Shown here: piece by piece, positions 18,161 through 24,119 of the stretch
How the letters are laid out: every line of letters starts with the position of its first letter
Position numbering within the stretch: position 1 is the first letter of the stretch
Source of the DNA: Candidatus Vecturithrix granuli
GTDB taxonomy: Bacteria > Moduliflexota > Moduliflexia > Moduliflexales > Moduliflexaceae
NCBI GenBank assembly: GCA_000739535.1
Contig: DF820472.1
Location: 1-64,000, forward strand
Direction: 5' to 3'
DNA length: 64,000 bases
Notes under the pieces: model-generated
Databases searched by the model: none
What the model saw: the letters and a program-made list of their open reading frames with translations, nothing else
Told to the model about the DNA's origin: nothing
Program-made: the position numbers and the translations under genes

Positions 18161-18178
18161 AGAAGTTGTTTTAAAAGG
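18161..18178. mobile_element. Solitary MITE/IS terminal repeat remnant
   Basis: AGAAGTTGTTTTAAAAGG matches the MITE terminus AGAAGCTGTTTTAAAAGT at 16 of 18 positions. It abuts the point where the following gene loses its 5' part, so it is probably one end of an element that deleted adjacent DNA. Confidence 0.6.
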
Positions 18179-18579
18179 AGGGTGGCGGAAAGCCGCAAAT
18201 TGATCTTCATCCAATCGAGGCTCAGCATGTATTTTCTGTGAACGAACAGCAGATACTACCTTTAGATGTCCGCCACGGAGAAATTTCGATCCTGGGATTT
18301 CGCCTTGATGGCCTGAGTTACATTACCGATGCCCGTTTTTTCAGCCCTGAAACTCTCAAAAGCCTCAAGCAGACGGAGGTGCTGGTGATGAACGCCCTCC
18401 GTTTTCGCTACCATCCAACCCATTTTACCTTAGACCAGACCTTAGAAATGATTGGTCAAATTCAGCCCCGACGCGCCTATCTCGTACACATGACGCACGA
18501 CATGCAGCACGCCGAAGTCGCCAAACTCCTGCCTCCACATGTGCAGCTCGCCTACGATAATCTGGAAATTAGCTGGTGA
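18175..18579 (+). pseudogene. Metallo-beta-lactamase-fold hydrolase, 5'-truncated
   Basis: C-terminal half of an MBL-fold protein related to PhnP-type phosphodiesterases. The frame is open from 18175 (KEGGGKPQIDLHPIEAQ) through LPLDVRHG, SYITDARFFSPE, LVMNALRFRYHPTHFTL and RAYLVHMTHDM, the typical end of the family. The N-terminal half with the HxHxDH metal motif is missing; an in-frame TAA at 18172 and a MITE-like terminus stand in its place. GTG 18238 could start translation, but the product would lack the active site. Confidence 0.8.
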
Positions 18580-18728
18580 AGACGGGGAGATTTTTCCGGG
18601 ATCTGTTTTGTAGATGCCTCGTGGTAAAAATAGGCTGATGTGTCAGGAGAAACGGCCTTACTCTCACCAGCTTCTTTTTAGGCGTTCATCCTGTTATTCT
18701 CCATGAAAGTTTCTCAGGATGATGCTGC

Positions 18729-18882
18729 AAAATTCCCTCGAATATGTCAACAGAAACCTTTGCCAGAGCGTGAAAAACCGTTTACCATAAAACCCTGCGA
18801 AACAAGCTTGACAAATTTTCTGTAAAATGGTTCTGTCAGTTCAAAAATGAAAGAGAAGAAAGGTGCTTAAATGATGAGTGTC
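18729..18882. repeat. Direct repeat upstream of brnTA, copy 1
   Basis: About 154 bp, about 85-90% identical by eye to 19698-19852, including CCCTGCGAAACAAGCTTGACAAATTTTCTG. The copy ends with a start codon and nine codons (MMSVYSDLS) that align with the beginning of the Phd-type gene after copy 2. It therefore looks like the leader of a lost antitoxin gene. The gap 18580-18728 shows nothing else. Confidence 0.85.
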
Positions 18883-18896
18883 TATTCTGATCTTTC

Positions 18897-18925
18897 TTGA
18901 CATGTAAGTTAATTGTACATATTTT
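18897..18925 (+). promoter_or_regulatory. brnTA promoter with palindromic operator
   Basis: TTGACA (18897-18902), a 17-nt spacer and TATTTT (18920-18925) make a good sigma-70 promoter. Transcription should begin near 18932, only a few bases before ATG 18936, so brnT may be translated from a nearly leaderless mRNA. The spacer carries an imperfect palindrome ATGTA...TACAT (18902-18920), a plausible BrnA binding site since BrnA-type antitoxins repress their own operon. Confidence 0.6.
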
Positions 18926-18935
18926 TAAATAAAAG

Positions 18936-19208
18936 ATGACATTCGAATGGAACGAAAAGAAACGCCGCATTAATCTGGAAAAACATGACTTAGATTTCGA
19001 AGATGCTCCTCGTGTGTTCACTGAGGATGCGTATGTCGTCGAAGATACTCGCGAAGACTACGGAGAACAGCGATTTCTTCTGATGGGGTTTCTTTACTCG
19101 CGAGTTGTGGTGATTGCATTTACCAGGCGAGATGATGTCATCCGCATCATCTCAATGAGAAAAGCGACAAAACGAGAGCAGCAACATTATGTCAAAAACC
19201 GATTTTAA
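18936..19208 (+). CDS. brnT: BrnT family toxin
   Basis: Toxin of the type II BrnTA module, 90 aa, a RelE-fold ribonuclease that arrests growth by cutting RNA. Family hallmarks are visible: FEWNEKKRRINLEKHDLDFEDA at the start, then VFTEDAYVVEDTREDYGEQRF, RVVVIAFTRRDDVIRIISMRKATKREQQHY at the end. No ribosome site precedes the ATG, in keeping with a near-leaderless start. It overlaps brnA by 20 nt, the usual toxin-first order of this family. Confidence 0.95.
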   Translation: MTFEWNEKKRRINLEKHDLDFEDAPRVFTEDAYVVEDTREDYGEQRFLLMGFLYSRVVVIAFTRRDDVIRIISMRKATKREQQHYVKNRF

Positions 19209-19518
19209 AAGATTTGATGCCATGACGGATGAGGAGATTGATTTCTCAGATATTCCGCCGCTGACGGATGAACAACTTTCTGCCATGAAACCGTTGCGCG
19301 ACGTGTTCCCCGATGCAGTGGAGAAAAAAGTTCGTATTACCATCCGATTAGATTCAGACATCGTCTCCTGGTTCAAAGAACAGGTGACGCAGGTAGGGGG
19401 CGGGAATTATCAGAGCTTAATCAACGACGCCCTGCGCAGATATATCGAGACCCAAAAGGAGCCATTAGAAGAGACCTTACGCCGGGTGATTCGAGAAGAG
19501 TTACAGGTCATGAGGTAA
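19189..19518 (+). CDS. brnA: BrnA family antitoxin
   Basis: Antitoxin of 109 aa. The N-terminal part (FKRFDAMTDEEIDFSDIPPL) wraps the toxin in known family members. The C-terminal ribbon-helix-helix (VRITIRLDSDIVSWFKEQ, YQSLINDALRRYIETQ) binds DNA and dimerises. An extra tail, LEETLRRVIREELQVMR, is also common. The overlap with brnT indicates translational coupling. The palindrome in the promoter region is the likely operator. Confidence 0.95.
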   Translation: MSKTDFKRFDAMTDEEIDFSDIPPLTDEQLSAMKPLRDVFPDAVEKKVRITIRLDSDIVSWFKEQVTQVGGGNYQSLINDALRRYIETQKEPLEETLRRVIREELQVMR

Positions 19519-19542
19519 CACGCAGAAATACACCTGAAACCA

Positions 19543-19656
19543 TCACGAACGTCTGAATCTCTCCTCTTCCATAGGCAGCGACGTATCGAGATTATCCCAC
19601 TACTTGACTTCTTCTTTTTCGCAGGTCTTGAATTCAGGTATTTTTAATGCATTCAT
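19543..19656 (-). pseudogene. Decayed CopG-type antitoxin
   Basis: On the minus strand ATG 19656 opens MNALKIPEFKTCEKEEVK, then TAG at 19600-19602, then WDNLDTSLPMEEERFRRS and a stop. IPEFKTEEEE.xFWD is the typical N-terminal signature of small CopG-type antitoxins (toxin partner often BrnT- or HicA-like). A single nonsense codon stands where Phe is expected before Trp. Downstream sequence needed for a full antitoxin is gone. No toxin partner is seen. Confidence 0.6.
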
Positions 19657-19697
19657 GCTCGTCGTCTCCATAGTTCCCCAATACACGTATAGACTAT

Positions 19698-19852
19698 AAA
19701 ATTCCATCCAAAATGTCAATAGAAACATTTGGCAGAGCGTGAAAATCCGTTTGCCATAAAACCCTGCGAAACAAGCTTGACAAATTTTCTGTAAAGTAGT
19801 TCTGTCAGTTCAAGAATGAAAGGGAGGAAAGGTGATTGAATAATGAATGTCC
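19698..19852. repeat. Direct repeat downstream of brnTA, copy 2
   Basis: Second copy of the 154-bp repeat, directly forming the leader of the Phd-type gene (its start codon lies inside). It contains the conserved TTGACA; no good -10 element could be found at the right distance, so promoter activity is uncertain. Confidence 0.85.
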
Positions 19853-20106
19853 AAACGAGAGAGATGACCGAAGCAAATCATCCGCTTGCAGACGATATTC
19901 CGCATATTGAATCCGAACCAATCGTCGTGATGCGAGAGGGCAAACCAATCGCGGTTGTGGTATCCATTGACGACGTTGATATGGAATCGCTCTCCCTCAG
20001 CACCAACCCACAATTCCTGGCGATGATCGAACACGCCAGAGCTACCCACACACCAGGCACCGGCCTGAGCAGCGACGAGGTGAGAAAACGGTTAAGGCTT
20101 GGATAG
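19843..20106 (+). CDS. Phd/YefM-type antitoxin, no toxin adjacent
   Basis: Small protein of 87 aa with an AbrB/Phd-like N-terminal half: EMTEANHPLADDIPHIESEPIVVMREGKPIAVVVSIDDVD is the standard Phd/YefM pattern (EPIVVMREGKPIAVVVS). The C-terminal part ends in SSDEVRKRLRLG. GGGAGGAAAGG precedes the ATG. No RelE, Doc or PIN toxin follows; only a 25-codon open stretch (LIYLNVRDHLKKQ...) precedes the next gene. It may be an orphan antitoxin, a regulator of the following island genes, or half of a decayed module. Confidence 0.8.
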   Translation: MNVQTREMTEANHPLADDIPHIESEPIVVMREGKPIAVVVSIDDVDMESLSLSTNPQFLAMIEHARATHTPGTGLSSDEVRKRLRLG

Positions 20107-20202
20107 GTGAACAACTGATTTACTTGAATGTGAGAGATCATCTGAAAAAACAGCTACAGAAAGCCCATAAAAAAATCTTGAAAGCGTGAAGAGGAAGTGA
20201 AT

Positions 20203-23200
20203 ATGGCTTCAAAAAAACCGCTGGCTATTATCTACACCGAAGGTAAAACAGACTGGAAACATCTGAAAAAAGCACAAGAAAAACTGAGTATAGATATTCC
20301 GATTGCTTTCTATGAAAGTGAAGAGCCTTTGGGAAGTGGATACTTGCTGAATATGTGTCAATTTCTCTCAAAGAGGGTAGATAACGAACTGCCGGGCATT
20401 TGTCTTTTTGATCGTGATGAACCGCACATCTGTAAAAAGGTTGAGGGAAAGGATCAACCATACAAAGTATGGGATAACAAATACTTCTCTTTTGTATTAC
20501 CGATTCCTGAGCATCGAGAGGGATATGATGAAAATGTTTGCATCGAATTTTACTATACGGACGATGAACTTAGGACAAGAGATCAGAATGGGCGACGTAT
20601 CTTTTTATCTACCGAATTCAGTACACGCTCTAAACGGCATAAATACAATGACAATCTTGTGTTCGGGGGCGCTCTCAAAAAAGAAGCTGCAGAAGACGCC
20701 ACAAAAGCAAAAATAATTGATTCAGAAGTATTTGACCAGAACGACAATAATGTTGCCCTGTCCAAAGATGCCTTTGCAGAAAATATTCTCAATGATATTC
20801 CCCCATTCGATAATTTCAACTTCGAATCATTTAGAAAAGTTTTCGAGATCATTGAAGAAATCCTGCAAAAGGAAATTTTCCCTTCAGTGCAGCCTGACTC
20901 AAGAGAAGAAGAGCTTCCGTCCCGCTTTTTTATCGGCCGAGAGGAACAATTCGAATTATTCGAGAAGTATTTAAAACGGAATCAACCGATTTCGATTGAA
21001 GGGTTAGGCGGCATCGGGAAAACCGCGTTTGCAGAGAAATGTATTGAAAAATTCGGGCTTGCAGATCGGGCAGTCTGGTTCCCTTGCACACAAGATTCAA
21101 AACTTGATTCGCTCATTGAAATGGCTGGTTTTCCCGATCTACTGAAAATTGAAAAACTGCCAGAACTCGCAAAATACAGTGGGTTGACGAGCCTTCTTGA
21201 ACGCCATGAGAAAATCCTGTTTCTGGATGACTTTCAGGAAATTACCGATTCGTCCTTTACAAAATTTTTCCAATTTGCCGATAAACGCTTGCAAAACGCC
21301 AAAATCATTCTGATTGCCCGCGAACATCCTGAAATTCGAGTCTTAACTTTGCCAATCCGTTTACAAGGACTTGAGGATGACTACGCCTTTGAGTACGCAA
21401 AATATATTATCGAACACAATTATCCTGAACTCAACACCGATGAACAGGATCTACAAGCCATCGTTCAGCAAGTCAAAGGACATCCCTTAGCGATTGAACT
21501 CGCTATCTACCTGCTCGATTTCGGGACGTCACCAGAGCACTTCCTGCAAGCAATCGTTGAACACGAAAACGAAGAATTTCTAGCCCGCCGTTTACTCGAC
21601 GAAATTTTCAATCATCCCAAAAGTACCCAAGAAGAAAAAGAATTCATGCTCGCCTTTTCCGTCTTTCGCGGCAAAGTCAAGGAAGAGGCGTTCACGTATC
21701 TTTTTGAAGGCAAAGACGTGAATTCAACCATCCGCAGATTACGACGAAAGTTGATGCTGCTGTCTGAAGATGGATTCTATGAGACCCACCCCTTAGTGCG
21801 TGAATTCTGTTATGATCGGCTTGCAAACAAGCAAGAATGGCATAAAAAGGCGGCTGAATATTTTCAATCGCAGCGCACGGAACACCTCGATTCAGTGTTA
21901 GAAGAGACGATCTTCTATCATCTGAGCAGCAGTGAACAATGGCAAGTAATTATTGATCTGATCTGCGCCAGAGGAGAACAATTTATTCTTTCCGGATATA
22001 CAGATGTCTTAAAAGATATGCTGGATGTAAGCTGTAGACAGGGAAGGCATTCACCCCAATTCGATCTTTTTTACGGCGAGATTGCTGAAATTCAGGGGGA
22101 ATGGGATCAGGCCCTCCATTATTTCGAGCACGCCTTTTCTGCAACTGAGGCCGATGAAAAAATTCAAGCTCAGGGAAAGATACAATATGGTGAGATTCTT
22201 CGAAGCAAGGGGGATGTGAAAGCGTCCTTAGCCTATTTTGAGCAAGGCTATGAGATATGCAGAGCTATTCATTTTCAACGAGGTGAAGCCCGGAGCTTGG
22301 ACAATATTGGCTTAGCTTATAGATTTTTTGGAGATTTCGATGCTGCTAAGGCGAAAATCGAGGCAAGTCTGAAACTGAGACAACAGATGGGAAATATTTC
22401 AGATATTGCCGATTCTCTGAACAATTTGGGAGGTATTCTTGAAGAACAAGGGGATTTCGACGGCGCACGGACTCATTATCATCGTAGTTTCGCCCTATAT
22501 GAAGAGATTGATGCAAAATTCGGCATCGCAGTCTCACTTAATAATCTGGGATCGCTTCTTCGATCTCAATGTAATTTCGATGACGCAAGGCAACTCTATC
22601 AGCGTAGTCTCACTTTAAGTGAAGAGATAGGAGCAAAATTCGGCATCGCAGCCTCACTCAATAATCTGGGAGGACTTCTGGAAGCTCAAGGCGATTTTGA
22701 TGGCGCAAGGGAACTCTATCAGCGCAGTCTCACTTTAAGCGAAGAGATAGGAGCAAAATTCGGCATCGCAGCCTCACTCAATAATCTGGGATTGCTTCTT
22801 AAAGCTCAAGGGGATTTCGATGGTGCACAGGAACATTTTCAGCGCAGCCTTGCTTTACTTGAAGAGATGGAGGGAAAATTAGGAATTGCTAAAACTCTCT
22901 ACAATCTTGGAAGCCTTATCTATGATCAAAAGAGGAAAAATTATCCTCTCTCCTTACACTATTTTCTGAAATCATATATCCTTCAGCAACAGATTGAAAC
23001 TCCCAAAAAAGAAACAGAAAGATATATCGCCAACCTCAGAAGAAAATTAGGCTTGCAGCGTTTTACACATACGGTAGAGGACATTCTCCAACAGCTCTCT
23101 GATGACCAGAAACCCTATTTGAATGTTGATAAATTTCTACAAGATGACACAGTTCGCCGCACAGAACCAAAGGTCGGCCGAAATGATCCCTGCCCCTGCG

Positions 23201-23238
23201 GCAGCGGGAAGAAATATAAAAAATGCTGTGGGCGGTAA
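20203..23238 (+). CDS. TOPRIM-STAND(NB-ARC)-TPR-SEC-C protein
   Basis: Large 1011-aa signal-transduction NTPase, cytoplasmic. Residues 1-100 look like a TOPRIM nuclease/primase domain: IIYTEGKTD (Glu 13) and CLFDRDE (Asp 70, Asp 72). From about 240 comes a STAND/NB-ARC core: FFIGREEQF, Walker [10 protein letters not shown] (267-275), Walker [11 protein letters not shown] (337-346), [12 protein letters not shown], then a winged-helix region. TPRs follow from about 640, several of 40 residues and nearly identical ([17 protein letters not shown]). The end is a SEC-C zinc motif, [19 protein letters not shown]. Such proteins sense a ligand via repeats, oligomerise with ATP and fire the N-terminal effector; here a TOPRIM replaces the usual TIR, nuclease or protease. 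ATG 20203 (after AGGA) is preferred to GTG 20197. It starts the run of three genes with HEPN-like and helicase proteins. Defence function is inference. Confidence 0.85.
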   Translation: MASKKPLAIIYTEGKTDWKHLKKAQEKLSIDIPIAFYESEEPLGSGYLLNMCQFLSKRVDNELPGICLFDRDEPHICKKVEGKDQPYKVWDNKYFSFVLPIPEHREGYDENVCIEFYYTDDELRTRDQNGRRIFLSTEFSTRSKRHKYNDNLVFGGALKKEAAEDATKAKIIDSEVFDQNDNNVALSKDAFAENILNDIPPFDNFNFESFRKVFEIIEEILQKEIFPSVQPDSREEELPSRFFIGREEQFELFEKYLKRNQPISIEGLGGIGKTAFAEKCIEKFGLADRAVWFPCTQDSKLDSLIEMAGFPDLLKIEKLPELAKYSGLTSLLERHEKILFLDDFQEITDSSFTKFFQFADKRLQNAKIILIAREHPEIRVLTLPIRLQGLEDDYAFEYAKYIIEHNYPELNTDEQDLQAIVQQVKGHPLAIELAIYLLDFGTSPEHFLQAIVEHENEEFLARRLLDEIFNHPKSTQEEKEFMLAFSVFRGKVKEEAFTYLFEGKDVNSTIRRLRRKLMLLSEDGFYETHPLVREFCYDRLANKQEWHKKAAEYFQSQRTEHLDSVLEETIFYHLSSSEQWQVIIDLICARGEQFILSGYTDVLKDMLDVSCRQGRHSPQFDLFYGEIAEIQGEWDQALHYFEHAFSATEADEKIQAQGKIQYGEILRSKGDVKASLAYFEQGYEICRAIHFQRGEARSLDNIGLAYRFFGDFDAAKAKIEASLKLRQQMGNISDIADSLNNLGGILEEQGDFDGARTHYHRSFALYEEIDAKFGIAVSLNNLGSLLRSQCNFDDARQLYQRSLTLSEEIGAKFGIAASLNNLGGLLEAQGDFDGARELYQRSLTLSEEIGAKFGIAASLNNLGLLLKAQGDFDGAQEHFQRSLALLEEMEGKLGIAKTLYNLGSLIYDQKRKNYPLSLHYFLKSYILQQQIETPKKETERYIANLRRKLGLQRFTHTVEDILQQLSDDQKPYLNVDKFLQDDTVRRTEPKVGRNDPCPCGSGKKYKKCCGR
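22500..22870 (+). repeat. Tandem TPR-encoding 120-bp repeats
   Basis: Three consecutive 120-bp units (one 40-aa TPR each) are highly similar in DNA, sharing AAATTCGGCATCGCAG and CACTCAATAATCTGGGA. The sensor part has recently grown or shrunk by unequal recombination. Confidence 0.85.
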
Positions 23239-23289
23239 TCCCAAATTTTTTGAGGAATTGTCCGTCATATAGTATTGAGGTTAATAACT

Positions 23290-24078
23290 ATGGATTTATC
23301 AAAAGAAAAACAAATAGAAATTCAAGCCAAACTACCACAAATTACTGAAATACAACGTCGACTTTTATTACCTGTGGATATATTAGCCATGAAAATAGGG
23401 CCATATAAGAACATAGAAAGTGCAATAGTATGTTTAAGGGATGCCAGTACTGTGGCTACTGAGGCTGTTTATGCCTTATCTCAAGCCTACCTTCATTTAT
23501 TTTGGTATAGAGAAGAACATCCTGATGCTCCTCTTGAAAAGGAGGCTTGTGCCTATTGCAAATTCTATATTGATGATGTTGCATTACGGCTTTATGCAGC
23601 AGCAGAACATCTTGCGAACTTCGTTATAGCTTTTCTCAATATAGAAAAGAGCAAATTAAAGCAATGCAAAACAAAGAAACCAAGCTCTTTAGCTTCAAGG
23701 GTTGGTAAATATATGTTTGCCGAAATGCCTACTCATGATATAACTGTTAGTATCAAAAAGTTAAAAGACGACAAAAATTGGGAAGAAATTATGACATACC
23801 GGAATAATTGGGTTCATGAACAACCCCCATTAGTAGATGGATTAGGCATTGTTTATGAAAGAAAATCAAGATGGAGAACAACAGATAATGGCGTGGGCCT
23901 TTTTGGCGGAGGTGATCAACCCAAACATTCTATTGATTCATTGCTTACTATGGTGTCATCTGCCTCACATGCTTTTGTAAATCTTTTATCAGAATTATCA
24001 GATATTCTTTTTGCTCATCTCAGAGATTTTGGAATAGACTTTGACCAGAATACGGGGAAACCTAAATTCAACTTATAG
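23290..24078 (+). CDS. HEPN-like protein with R-x4-H motif
   Basis: Uncharacterised 262-aa, alpha-helical, AT-rich gene. Near the middle it has MTYRNNWVHEQPP, in which Arg 171 and His 176 form the R-x4-H motif of HEPN ribonucleases, set in a helix as expected. The N-terminal half contains helices with CAYCKFYIDDVALRLYAAAEHLANFVI, also HEPN-like. It lies 51 bp after the TOPRIM-STAND gene and 41 bp before the helicase. HEPN RNases are frequent effectors or toxins in defence loci, so it may be an RNA-cutting component; it could instead be a non-catalytic HEPN. ATG 23290 is chosen over the TTG at 23275. Confidence 0.55.
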   Translation: MDLSKEKQIEIQAKLPQITEIQRRLLLPVDILAMKIGPYKNIESAIVCLRDASTVATEAVYALSQAYLHLFWYREEHPDAPLEKEACAYCKFYIDDVALRLYAAAEHLANFVIAFLNIEKSKLKQCKTKKPSSLASRVGKYMFAEMPTHDITVSIKKLKDDKNWEEIMTYRNNWVHEQPPLVDGLGIVYERKSRWRTTDNGVGLFGGGDQPKHSIDSLLTMVSSASHAFVNLLSELSDILFAHLRDFGIDFDQNTGKPKFNL

Positions 24079-24119
24079 GATATTACGATTAAATTTACAA
24101 CCATTCTACCACACATATT

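Noticed and set aside
22500-22870. CRISPR-like tandem repeats
   Set aside because: Units are 120 bp, continuous with no spacers, and encode TPRs in frame.
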